A stretch of 24,927 nt of DNA from Beroe ovata. Its lineage: Eukaryota; Ctenophora; Nuda; Beroida; Beroidae. The notes beneath the pieces are model-generated. The model searched no databases and had not been told where the DNA came from. It was given only the letters and a program-made list of their open reading frames with translations. Below, piece after piece: positions 10,735 to 20,492 of this stretch; within the stretch, counting starts at the first letter, position 1; every line of letters starts with the position of its first letter. Location of the stretch: positions 135,613 through 160,539 of the forward strand of contig CAMPET010000019.1 of the NCBI GenBank assembly GCA_946803715.1, in the 5' to 3' direction. The position numbers were made by a program, and so were the translations under genes.

Positions 10735-10950
10735 GCTGACATCATTTCACCTTGACATCACTCTCATCAACATTGACACCACTTTTTACTCACGGGTACT
10801 AACCTTGACACCACTTTTTCATTGATAGCATTTATCTTTGACACCACTCCTGCTTGACATCACTTTACTGACACCGGTTCTTGACACCAGTTTCTCTTGA
10901 CAGCAATTTTCACTTAACATCCCACTGACACCACTCTCGATTGACACCAG
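10735..10950. repeat. Degenerate TTGACACCACT repeat array
   Basis: About a dozen copies of a TTGACACCA-type core (variants CTGACATCA, TTGACAGCA, CTGACACCG) spaced irregularly at 12-31 bases. It reads as a decayed minisatellite. On the reverse strand the core is TGGTGTCAA, which matches repeated codons in block B exon 1 (19366-19430). Confidence 0.7.
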
Positions 10951-11894
10951 TTCATTCTGATTAGAAAATCCAGAGATGGATCTAAATTTCAAACAGATGA
11001 TGCCAGATACTATATATGGTTGTAATTCTGGTAATTTGTCTATGTGAATAGGATCTAAATTTACACACAGACTAAAATTATACATGTCTCCAAAAGTAGC
11101 AGAATCCCGCCGTTACCATGACAATGACCATGTTACGTATCACATATGGGGAGTGGGGCAGGGTATTTTAATCTAATATTCCCCTGTAGAAGACTATGCA
11201 TTTTTGCTCCACGCCTAACATTAGGTAATATACGAAGTCATCATCAAAAAGGGACCAATTGTGTCATCAAGACGGATCAGAATTGCCCCGTTTTTTCTCA
11301 TTGTCTGTTCATTTTTCTCATCTTGACGTCCATGTCGACCCAGAAGCTTCCCTCTCTGAATGTATTATTTCCTCATTTTGATTTGACCTGCCGTATCAAA
11401 TTCCTGTCAATTTTATCCGGCTTATCCGATTGGGACAAAGCATACCTAAGGTTATAATTAACCTTGTATAGAGTACTCATTTCAGTTCGCAGTCTCCCGT
11501 TTCCTACTCTAGAAAGTTCCTGAATATTTCCGTAGTTCCACACTCGTGCCATGAGATGAATAATTTGTCGCGTGCGGTAGCAACAGATTATACGTCACGT
11601 GACCAATTCATATACATCTGAATTATTTAATTTTATACGATATTCAGATAATAATTTCATATCCTAGCAGAGATAATTTTCATATTTTATTGTGTCCGGG
11701 TGTCCCAGCTCCTTGGATCCATTACCGCTCGGTCATGCGTTTCTGTGAGTTGAAGCTGTTACTTGGTTGAGGCTCTAACGAGTTTGGGTGTCTTTTAAAC
11801 AGGAATTCTGAAATTCTGCAATCATTACTGAATAGGAATTCTCTCGAAATTCAGTCATTATATTTCCACTAATATGTCAATGGCCCCATATGAG

Positions 11895-11914
11895 ACACAC
11901 ACACACACACACAC
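11895..11914. repeat. CA microsatellite
   Basis: Ten perfect AC units. Confidence 0.9.
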
Positions 11915-12184
11915 TTGGTACTTGTTCCAAACTGGAAATTATCACTAAGACACACAGAGATGTGAGTTATAAGGTTTCTCCTATCAGATAGACAAGATAA
12001 CAGGATACATAATAATATAGAGGCCTCAAATAGGGGTAAGTTACCCTTAATTTCATGGGTGTGACCGCGTGGTAATCCTCCACTGTCACTACATGTGCAA
12101 GTGTAGCATAGGAACTGATAGATAGGTGTCTATATCTGTGTGCGAGTGTCTGTCAAAAATGTCCCTGTTTGTGTCTGTGGGTGT

Positions 12185-12243
12185 NNNNNNNNNNNNNNNN
12201 NNNNNNNNNNNNNNNNNNNNNNNNNNNNNNNNNNNNNNNNNNN
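12185..12243. other. Assembly gap (59 N)
   Basis: A run of N interrupts a TG microsatellite that continues to about 12277. The gap is therefore probably unresolved repeat; its real length is unknown. Confidence 0.95.

Positions 12244-12277
<34 letters not shown>
12244..12277. repeat. TG microsatellite at gap edge
   Basis: Perfect TG run continuing from the N gap; the left side of the gap also ends in GTGGGTGT. Confidence 0.95.
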
Positions 12278-12281
<4 letters not shown>

Positions 12282-13575
12282 ACGTAGTGTCTGTTTGTGT
12301 TCAATGGTTATCACAACTACAGCTGACTGCTGTAGTTGCGACTGCAGAGGAGTGGCTATGTTTGCACCATCGGCTCTAATCAAATCACTGAAGTTGACCC
12401 TGATTAATCCCGCCAGCTATTCTAGAACTTTCCCATGGTTTTGTAGCTTTTATCATCTTGTTTATCTTAGATACTTGCTGATAACGGCAACGATAACAAA
12501 ATGATTGTTATCACAGGTAATCGGTTGCCAGGTTGCACTTCATCTACCTTGGCAATGACTGAGTAACCTCGCCAGTCCCCCCGGCCCGCCCTAAGCGGCC
12601 AAGCGAGAACCAAATGATCAACCGACCTCCGTTGCCCTAATTTCAATAAATTAATTGTCCTGTGTTTATATTGAATAAATTCAAATTAATATCCCCCCTC
12701 CACAATAATTATGATGTAAATTTTAATCGCGTGTCCTCTTCTTCTTGCCTCAGGGGGTAACATGATGTCTACGGCTCAGTCACGTGATCAAACAAACGAA
12801 TACATCAATCTCATTTCAGTCGAGGGAATTAATAACTGTCCTCTCTCTCTCTCTACGCGAGGCACGCTCTCAATCTCTCTTCTCCTCTCTTCGTTGAGAA
12901 TTGTATGTCTGTTGCCAACTGAAATTGTCCTGTAATTGCTCGAGCTTGCTATATGGATCTCATGGTTGCTTCTCAGATTCATATGTTGCGAAGTGGTTGA
13001 CATTTCTTGGTGTTTTGCGTGGTTCGCATAATATATTTCGTGAGGATATTACATATTTGGTCGAATCAAAATTCCGATTCCTAACTGCCTAATCTTTGAT
13101 TTGATGTAGAAATTGCTTTCCTACGAGCAAATTTTAATCAAAATCGCGGAGCCTTAAACGGTCTGGTTACCATTCTGTCAGTCATAAAGCAGTAGGATTT
13201 ATGCTCCAAATTTCGAGATGAAATACTGATTTCGAGTTTTGAGTCACAAATTCGCTTCGAATGGATGATCATTGCTCGATCTGACCATGACACCACCATT
13301 CAATTTTATGGTTGACATTCTGTCTCGATTTTGTGATAGATCACTCGCATGGTTGTCACTTTTTAGATCTTGATTTTGCGATTATCTGCATATTATCAAT
13401 CATATCATAATATTTGAATCACACTTCTGACACTTTTCCGAGCACACGCCCATCACTCCTGCTTGATGATTTAGTCAAGACAGAGAGGATTGATAAGCAA
13501 CAATTCCTGTCATATATGAAATGAATCTAGCACTTCATACCTGCTGTGAATGACGGTCGCTACGTCTTTATTCAG

Positions 13576-13589
13576 GTTGTCATGGTTAC
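13576..13589. promoter_or_regulatory. X-box-like palindrome, second copy of GTTGTCATGGTTAC
   Basis: Identical to 6062-6075. It lies about 100 bases before a GTCACGTGAC palindrome (13679-13688) and the CCAAT array that follows. Confidence 0.35.
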
Positions 13590-13678
13590 GCGCATTCCTA
13601 AGTAGATCTGTCACCGATGACAAAGAATTGTTGCCTTTGATCTTCCTGTCATCTCCAGCCGTTGATCAGCCACTTCCA

Positions 13679-13735
13679 GTCACGTGACATCCAATCAAAT
13701 TGGTCAATTTGAAAGTGTCACCCCCGCTAACCAAT
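13679..13735. promoter_or_regulatory. GTCACGTGAC E-box and flanking CCAAT boxes
   Basis: A perfect ten-base palindrome GTCACGTGAC (13679-13688) is followed by CCAAT at 13691-13695, inverted CCAAT (ATTGG) at 13699-13703 and CCAAT at 13731-13735. Together these resemble a bHLH-zip plus NF-Y composite element. No transcript start can be placed from sequence alone. Confidence 0.35.
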
Positions 13736-13933
13736 CAGAAGTCGCTGTTTCCCGCACCTTGAGCTCAATTAATCCGTTATGATTTGACCCACTTCCCCGT
13801 TTGTTACCCTAATAGGTGTATCTGCTGTTGCTATGTTGCAGCTGTTATCTGTTTTGACTACACACACTCGCAAACACACGCGTGTACTTCACATTTCTCC
13901 TCTACACCTGTAGGCTGTAGGCAAACAATTTCC

Positions 13934-14198
13934 ATTGGTTGTTACCATGGCCACTCGTTTGAATCTTGCTCCCTGATTGGTTGTCACCATGGAAACATGC
14001 CGAATCCTCCTCTCCGATTGGTTGTCCCACCACTGCACTGTCACAGCTTTGCCCTGCGGTATTCCCAGGCTTTTAGAGTGCATGTTCAGCAGGGGGTTTA
14101 TCAGTCACACGTGATGTGGGATATGGACTGTGATTGGCTAGCAGACATGTGTTCTGTCTTGTCATTGGTCAGTGTATGTGTTGGTCATTAGTGATTGG
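13934..14198 (+). promoter_or_regulatory. Periodic inverted-CCAAT and X-box array
   Basis: ATTGG (reverse CCAAT) occurs at 13934, 13976, 14017, 14133, 14164 and 14194. The first three are spaced 41-42 bases and share a longer unit ATTGGTTGT; the first two continue into X-box-like sites GTTACCATGGCCAC (13941-13954) and GTCACCATGGAAAC (13983-13996). The last three are spaced 30-31 bases. NF-Y binds CCAAT and RFX binds X-boxes; adjacent spacing of the two is known from animal promoters. A 135-codon open frame crosses the array but its translation is repetitive and unsupported. Confidence 0.4.
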
Positions 14199-14656
14199 AT
14201 CGTGTATTCAGATAGTGTTCAACTGAAAAGTATCTTTATACTTCTGTTTACTTCCCCTATGAAGTATGTGTCATGACTCAGTATAGATTAGTTAAACTTG
14301 GAAAATTAACTCTCAATTAAACACCGTAAATGAACCACCTTTTCGGTCTGGGCATTGAGATTAATAACTCTCTTATCATAAGAAAAACCTCAATTCTTTA
14401 CCACATCTTGATACAACTACCCCGACATCGTTTTGTTACACCTCATGGTAATGTAATTACACCTGTCTAATTAGGGGTGATTACTAATTAGGTTGACAGA
14501 CACTGTATCGGGAGGGTGCTGTCTGTGACACCCCCCTCTCCTGCTGTCACGTCTAGTTTCTTTGTGTCCCCCCTACCAGTGTGTCGTGCCTTGGACCTCT
14601 GGTTGGAAAAGATGCGGTAATTACACATGTTTTTCTCTTGAAATTTGGTTTCTTGC

Positions 14657-15985
14657 GTGAAAAAGTCACATTTTCTCGTTATTTACGTGTGTGAGTTTCA
14701 GATAAGGGTTGTCATGGCAACTTCGGTCATAGTTCATTTCCAGGAAGTATGTTCTTGATTAGACAAGGATAACTTCCTCAATTAGAACGGTTTTAATTAC
14801 GCCATGCATATCTTGGTTAATCTAGTTCATCCAGAATTTGTTGCCATGGTGATATGGGTGTTGAGTCTGACTTCAGTTAGTAGCCACTGGAAATATATTT
14901 CAGTCTTCGGATCTTTCTATCAGATTCTCGATATCATGAAGATTTCTCTTCACACTACTCTAGCGTGTGATAATTGGATCACGGTTATACGTATGTAGGC
15001 GTGAGTATGCGAGGGGTGTGATTAAATTCCAGATAACTGTCTCCATTCAAACCCGTTTACTGGCCATGATATGTTCGTTTAGGTGAACGTCATTTATTAG
15101 AGAAACTTGTAAAATTCAAAGACATGTAGCCAGTTTGAGGCTTGTGTATATTCCGAAACGGTTGATTTCAATTTGTGATTTCCTTCGATATTCCACGTGA
15201 ATTGCTTGACGGTTTTGTGCATATTTGCTCTGTTTACTTTTCTGAGGAACCACTAACGTCTATTTGCCTAAACATTCTAAACCATGCATGTTGTCAGTTA
15301 TGACGTTATTAGATAAGCACATCTCCCAATGTAAACAGTAAACACCCATCCTTCTTTGGTTGGGTGCTTGGTACAGCCATCGCCGATTATCTGCTTTTGG
15401 GCAATTATCTTTCCATTAAACCTTGTTAATTGGTTAAAGATTCCGGGTGAAATTGGATGCCTTGTTTTTGTTAGATCAGGTCTCGTACGCACTCTGGACA
15501 GTTTTTACCTAGTCTTCTCCCTCGCGACGCTGTAGCTCGATCCTTCATTCGTGAAAGTGAATCAAAGTTGGATATGATCACTGTTTTTCATGAAACTGAG
15601 TCTTTCCGAACGCAAACACACACATCAAACAGTTCAGTCATACGCATGTCAAAATCTTTTTGATGTTGAAATTTCAAAGGACAGCAGCAGCTGCAGACAT
15701 TGCTGACATCAAAGTACTGTGTTTGTGCGTGGAACAAAGACACATTGTAACAAAAACTTGTGTTTGTTAACACTATTATTTAAGTAGTAACAAATGTTTT
15801 TGAGCTTAGTACGAACTGTGATATTATCTGTGAGAGACGGATTCTTCAATCGGCAAAACGATTCTCATCGATATTCAATCGAACACTACCCGCCAATTCC
15901 ATGAGTATTGAGTACCGACTTTTAGTAGGGAGCGATAAAACCATAATCGTGATATAATCAGACTCCCCCAACCTTTCCATATCAC
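14657..15985 (+). repeat. 1.3 kb direct duplication, copy 1
   Basis: Starts GTGAAAAAGTCACATTTTC and ends CTTTCCATATCAC directly before a single N at 15986. Copy 2 starts on the base after the N and ends with the same string at 17277. About twenty substitutions occur over the first 465 bases (roughly 4-5 percent), plus small indels and a block of about 55 bases present only in copy 1 near 15898-15954. The copies contain X-box-like sites at 14708-14721 and 14840-14853. No coding frame is conserved between the copies. Confidence 0.95.
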
Positions 15986-15986
15986 N
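15986..15986. other. Single N at duplication junction
   Basis: The one ambiguous base sits exactly between the two duplicate copies, which marks it as an assembly join rather than a base-call error. Confidence 0.8.
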
Positions 15987-17277
15987 GTGAAAAAGTCACA
16001 TTTTCTCGTTATTTACGTGCGTGAGTTTCAGATAAGGGTTGTCATGGCAACTTCGGTCATAGTTCATTTCTAGGAAGTATGTTCCTGATTAGACAAGGAT
16101 AACTTCCTCGATTAGAACGGTTTTAATTACGCCATGCATATCTAGGTGACTCTAGTTCATCCAGAATTTGTTGCCATGGTGATATGGGTGTTAAGTCTGA
16201 CTTCTGTTAGTAGCCACTGGAAATATATTTCAGTCTTCGGATTTTTCTATCAGATTCTCGATATCATGAAGATTTCTCTTCACACTACTCTAGCGAGTGA
16301 TAATTGGATCACGGTTATACGTATGTAGGTGTTAGTATGCGAGGGGTGGGATTGAATTCCAGATAACTGTCTCCATTTAAACCCGTTTACTGGCCATAAT
16401 AAGTTCGTTTAGGTGAACGTCATTTATTAGAGAAACCTTTCAAATTCAAAGACATGTAGCCAGTTTGAGGCTTGTGTATATTTCGAAACGGTTGATTCCA
16501 ATTTGTGATTTCCTTCGATATTTCACGTGAAGTTGCTTGACGGTTTTGTGCATATTTGCTCTGTTTACATTTCTGAGGAACCACTAACGTTTATTTCCCT
16601 AAACATTCTAAACCATGCATGTTGTCAGTTATGACGTTATTAGATGAGCACATCTCCCAACGTAAACAGTAAACACACATCCTTCTTTGGTTGGGTGCTT
16701 GGTACAGCCATCGCCGATTATCTGCTTTTGGGCAATTATCTTCCCATTAAACCTTGCTAATTGATTAAAGATTCCGGGTGAAATTGGATGCCTTGTTTTT
16801 GTTAGATCAGGTCTCCCGTCTCGTACGCACTGTGAACTATTTTTACTTGGTTTTCTTCCTCGCGACGCTGTAGCTCGATCCTTCATCCGTGAAAGTGAAT
16901 CAAAGTTGGATATGATCACTGTTTTTCATGGAACTGAGTCTTTCCGAACGCAAACACACATCAAACAGTTCAGTCATACGCATGTCAAAATCTTTTTGAT
17001 GTTGAAATTTCAAAGGACAGCAGCAGCTGGAGACATTGTTGACATCAAAGTACTGTGTTTGTGCGTGGAACAAAGACACATTGTAACAAAAACTTGTGTT
17101 TGTTAACACTATTATTTAAGTAGTAACAAATGTGTTTGTGCTTAGTACGAACTGTGATATTATCTGTGAGAAAGTATGACGGATTCTTCAATCGGCAATA
17201 CGATTCTCATCGATATTCAATCGGCACTCGAACACTGCCCGCCATATAATCAGACTCCCCCAACCTTTCCATATCAC
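15987..17277 (+). repeat. 1.3 kb direct duplication, copy 2
   Basis: Collinear with 14657-15985 at an offset of 1330, with small indels that reduce its length to 1291 bases. The reverse-strand open frames shared by the two copies (15298-15492 and 16629-16919) differ mainly at non-synonymous positions, so they are not constrained as protein. Confidence 0.95.
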
Positions 17278-17318
17278 TCCCACACACTCCCCCCCACACA
17301 CACACACACACACACACA
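17278..17318. repeat. C-rich then CA microsatellite
   Basis: A CACA/C-run followed by about eleven perfect CA units, directly after the second duplicate copy. Confidence 0.9.
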
Positions 17319-18920
17319 TCTCCTTTCTCACATGACCGCGATGATATGATCTCCTCTAGGTTACATAAGTGGCCACAGTATGTATATCGCCACCAGTGGC
17401 CAGCCTCTTTTTCTTATGATCTATAGCTAGGAGCCACCGCATGACTTCGACTCTATACTTGCTATCTGTTCTAGAACTGTTAACATCGTAAGTAGCTGGT
17501 TCTATGTTGAGGAAGCTATTTAAACTCGCTTACTTTTTGCAAAGAGCGTGTTTGCAAACGGTAAAATAGATCTTGGCACCACTTCACAAGCATTAACATG
17601 TCTCCCGCAGTCTGAAATAAACGGCGTTTACAAATGAACTCAGTCATGGCAATATAATGATGACAGTTTACCATGAACTCGTCCATGCACGTTGACACGA
17701 TCATTCCGACCCGTCTCCCCTCTTTTTCCAGTGATACATGTGCTTCTTAAATCTCTTCTAATATGTAGTGCCACACGTTTTTCATGACACAGTGACACGT
17801 GTATATCAAACGCACGTTGTATATGATCATCCTCATGAGTGGCCTATTTTTCACAACACAAGAGACGTATCTCTGCTCGCTAGAGGGTCCTATCCTTTGA
17901 TTCGGCCATACTTTGAAACACGTCATTCAACGTATGAATCGTCACATCTCGCTTTTGTTTTCTATCCTGTATTGTTCGGTGGCATTGTTTTCATACAACC
18001 TATTGCATGTTAACACAAAGCACAGTATTTGCTTCAGCTATTATTGCATCCAATCGCGCATGCCTTTGTAGCGTCGAGTATCAACATCATTCCATCTATC
18101 ATATCCAACCCCTTCCATTTCAAATATCTTCTCTTTGAATGACTTTCTCAGCTTTTGACCACGTATCCCACAGTTCTCGACGACTTTCGCGTACAGCTAA
18201 TGACACGTTTGTGCGTGTATATTTCGTGTACAATATACACAGGAAGGGTGACGTGTGGTCAAATTTAGAACGGAGAGAGAGAGGAATTTGGAGTCGTTAG
18301 CCCTTACTTTGTCGGCCGTTCAAACTTTGAAAACTGGAGATAGAATGAGTTTACCGAATTGTTTGCGTTGCTGTGTTTTTCTAAATCTATCTACTTATCT
18401 CGGCCATTCAACTTCAATTTAGCTTTCTATTCTAGTATTTCAATCTCTCGCAATTTTCTGCTGTAAAGCGTAACCTTTCTCCATCAAGACGGTTTAGCTC
18501 GTCTCCAATTATCTTAATTATCCTCATTAAGTATTCAGCACGGAATATGTTCTCGCGATTTACCTGAGGTTATCCACCCTAAATCTGACCAAGCCCGACT
18601 GTTTCACTGCAATTTCCATACTCAATGTAAGTAGTTTGAATTGGCTGTGACTGAAGTGGTCATCGAGCCCGGCAGCATCCATATCTTCCTGGATTTGGTT
18701 GAATATATATCGTGAAAACTGGGCTCAATCTGAAGAAAGACATTTTTCTTTTGTGAGCTGCTTTTTTTGATTCTGACTAATTGGAACCATGACATTCCGT
18801 CATTCTACCAACTTGAAATCATCGAGTACAATACGACACATTACCACACATACATCATATTATTCACATCATGACATCACAAGACACTTCTCATTCTCCC
18901 ATCAAATCCAGTCTTGAGTA
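17319..18920. other. Gene-free interval before block B
   Basis: No firm exon. A forward open frame at about 17768-18013 follows a weak acceptor-like sequence but has no ATG and no donor. E-box at 17796-17801. Confidence 0.45.
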
Positions 18921-18923
18921 CGC

Positions 18924-18953
18924 GTCACGTGATCAAATGACAGTCACGTGATC
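18924..18953 (+). promoter_or_regulatory. Two identical E-boxes upstream of block B
   Basis: The 11-mer GTCACGTGATC occurs at 18924-18934 and again at 18943-18953, 19 bases apart and about 45 bases before a TATA box. This is a credible proximal promoter element for a bHLH-zip activator. Confidence 0.45.
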
Positions 18954-18995
18954 TACCTGTATCATGACCTTATACCTGCCGGTAACATTTCCATG

Positions 18996-19006
18996 GGATA
19001 TATATA
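18996..19006 (+). promoter_or_regulatory. TATA box for block B
   Basis: GATATATATAAG lies about 165 bases before the block B ATG and 45 bases after the paired E-boxes. An initiator-like CTCAGA at about 19035-19040 lies at the expected distance of near 30 bases. TATA-like strings are common in AT-rich DNA; the combination with the E-boxes raises its weight. Confidence 0.5.
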
Positions 19007-19131
19007 AGTGTGGTGGAGTAAAAACACTGATCTACTCAGAGGAGGATACAGTTTTCCAGACGATTTTGCTTCCTCACTTTTTATCGCTTGTGTTTTTCCT
19101 TGTTGTTTCATCTGGAGCGCCATTTCGGTTG

Positions 19132-19144
19132 TTTTTTTTTCTAG
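19132..19144 (+). promoter_or_regulatory. Acceptor-like tract in block B leader
   Basis: A run of T bases ending TTTTCTAG precedes the ATG by 21 bases. If used as a splice acceptor, a non-coding first exon lies upstream. An internal coding exon is excluded in the ATG frame because TGA follows at 19160-19162. Confidence 0.3.
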
Positions 19145-19165
19145 AAAACGCTTCCTGTTTGATAT

Positions 19166-19503
19166 ATGGAAGAGACGGCCGGTGAACCTGCTGTCTTGGA
19201 GGAGAAGAAATCCCTCCGTGGCTCAGTTCGTAGAATGATCGAGAAGCGTCGGAAGAGTCGGAGGAAGAAACGAAAAGATTCAACATCCCTGGTAACAGAC
19301 GATGAATCTCTGGTGAGTTCCGATAACTGGACAGACCAGGAGGAGATGCCGGACGAGGGGTCTGTGTCAAGAGTGGTGTCAGGAGATGATGTGGTGTCAA
19401 GAAAAGTGTCAGTTAATGACAACACGGTGTCAATATCGGATCGTAGTGTGGAGTGCCCGGGTAATCATGTTAAAGGGTTGGAGTTTAAGGAGGCTGATAC
19501 CAG
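19166..19503 (+). CDS. Block B exon 1: basic N-terminus and VS-repeat segment
   Basis: ATG at 19166 with an in-frame TGA six bases earlier. 112 codons plus two bases to the donor CAG|GTTAGA. Residues 14-37 are a dense Lys/Arg helix (KKSLRGSVRRMIEKRRKSRR and more), a candidate nuclear localisation or acidic-lipid-binding segment. It is followed by an acidic Ser-rich part (DDESLVSSDNWTDQEEMPDE) and a repeated Val-Ser stretch (VSRVVSGDDVVSRKVSV) encoded by recurring GTGTCA. Without splicing the frame ends at 19511-19513. The family is not recognised. Confidence 0.75.
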
Positions 19504-19582
19504 GTTAGAATGAGGAGTTGACATTGGAATGAGAGGAAATTTCCGCAATTTCCATCCCAACTTTCTCTCACTATAACCACAG
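19504..19582 (+). other. Intron in block B
   Basis: 79 bases from GTTAGA to a pyrimidine-containing tract ending ACCACAG. AG left over from exon 1 joins A of exon 2 to give AGA (Arg), keeping an open frame through exon 2. Confidence 0.75.
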
Positions 19583-19826
19583 ATTTATGCCGCGTCGACG
19601 CACTGCCACTGTTGTATCACGTGACGCACCAAATAAGGGCATACACTCACGTGATACCCGTCACGTGACACGTGATTCTCGTCTCTCACGTGAAGTGAGA
19701 GCAAATTCGGTCTTCTGGAAGAGAAGACGAAATCGGAGTTTGGATGAAAGTATTGAGTGTGATTCCCTACCGGCTGAGCCTAGAGGACGTGTGGCTACCC
19801 TCACCATTTTCTACGAATACTCCCAG
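19583..19826 (+). CDS. Block B exon 2: Arg-rich exon built around CACGTG palindromes
   Basis: Encodes residues 113-194, starting RFMPRRRTATVVSRDAP. A repeated S/T-R-D/E pattern (VSRD, HSRD, VTRD, LSRE) is encoded by five CACGTG palindromes at 19618, 19648, 19662, 19669 and 19687. A basic patch FWKRRRNRSLDES follows. The exon reaches donor CAG|GTAGTC in phase 0, ending TIFYEYSQ. If the intron is retained, five codons follow and a TGA at 19842-19844 ends a 199-residue protein; an AATAAA at 20231-20236 could then be its polyadenylation signal. So block B may be either an alternative N-terminus of a longer protein or a small complete gene. Confidence 0.7.
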
Positions 19827-19844
19827 GTAGTCTGGATGATCTGA

Positions 19845-20492
19845 ATGTGAAATATTGGAGTGAGAATCACTGCTTTGTTGATCGGTTTCGGAGAATCACT
19901 GAGATTGAACTCGTGTGTGTGTGGTTTCGAGTTCTTGGTATAGCTGGTTTTGCGGTAAAGACCGCTTTCCCCCAACTCTGTCTTATGATTATACCTTAAA
20001 CGTAGTGTATGGTGTGGTTTCCCAGATTTTGAATTCTACTGGGATGTCAGTCTGAGTTACACTCTCTCTCTCTGGAGACATGTTAGTGTTGCTGTCTCGG
20101 ATTCTCCATGTACACAAATCTCATCCATTGCATTTTCTAGGCTCTTCCTACATCTTTTATGCGCACCATTTCATTATCCATGCATCCTCCGCTTATTTCA
20201 TATCAAACGCACATATTTTCCTCATTCCCCAATAAACAAGACAGTTCCTCGTAGCCTATCACTTCCCATTTCCTATCCTTCTCTCTGTTACACATACAGC
20301 ATGTACAGCATGTGCTCATACAAAGATTCTGCTCTTCTTACTGTCTATGTTTTTACTCAGAGCTCAGTTTTCTATCAGGATAGTAAGTAGACAGTTGGCA
20401 GTAGACCGTGCTCTAGATTTTGTTCCATGCTCTAGATCCAGTAGATTCGGGTATAGATGTAGAGTGGACTCAGATCTAGATGACTAAGATCT
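19845..20492. other. Non-coding after block B
   Basis: No coding frame. Contains CT run near 20061-20072 and an AATAAA at 20231-20236. From about 20380 there is a patch of repeated GCTCTAGAT and AGATCTAGAT strings leading into the inverted-repeat element. Confidence 0.45.
20231..20236 (+). terminator. Possible polyadenylation signal AATAAA
   Basis: Canonical hexamer 387 bases after the read-through stop of block B. It would serve a short, unspliced-3' form; in AT-rich DNA the hexamer also arises by chance. Confidence 0.25.

Larger units (their letters stand above)
10951..13675. other. Gene-free interval
   Basis: No supportable exon. It contains an X-box-like site at 11112-11125, E-boxes at 11596-11601 and 12781-12786, CA/TG microsatellites, an assembly gap, a CT run near 12840 and a ten-base-pair hairpin at 12314-12338 (CAACTACAGC, loop TGACT). 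Confidence 0.45.

Noticed and set aside
10735-10950. CRISPR-like reading of the TTGACACCA array
   Set aside because: Repeats are only about ten bases, degenerate and irregularly spaced, and the DNA is clearly animal.
12089-12383. Open frames through the N gap
   Set aside because: Their length is an artefact of unknown bases and a TG microsatellite.
13784-14191. 135-codon forward open frame
   Set aside because: Its translation follows the repeated CCAAT/X-box DNA units (repeated CHHG/CYHG strings) and it lacks an ATG context or splice sites that fit; better explained as regulatory repeat DNA.
15298-16919. Reverse open frames shared by both duplicate copies
   Set aside because: Most differences between the copies change amino acids and frame lengths differ, so there is no sign of protein constraint.
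17768-18013. 81-codon forward open frame with fair composition
   Set aside because: No ATG, only a weak acceptor-like TAG before it and no downstream donor or polyadenylation signal; may deserve an RNA check but is not supportable now.
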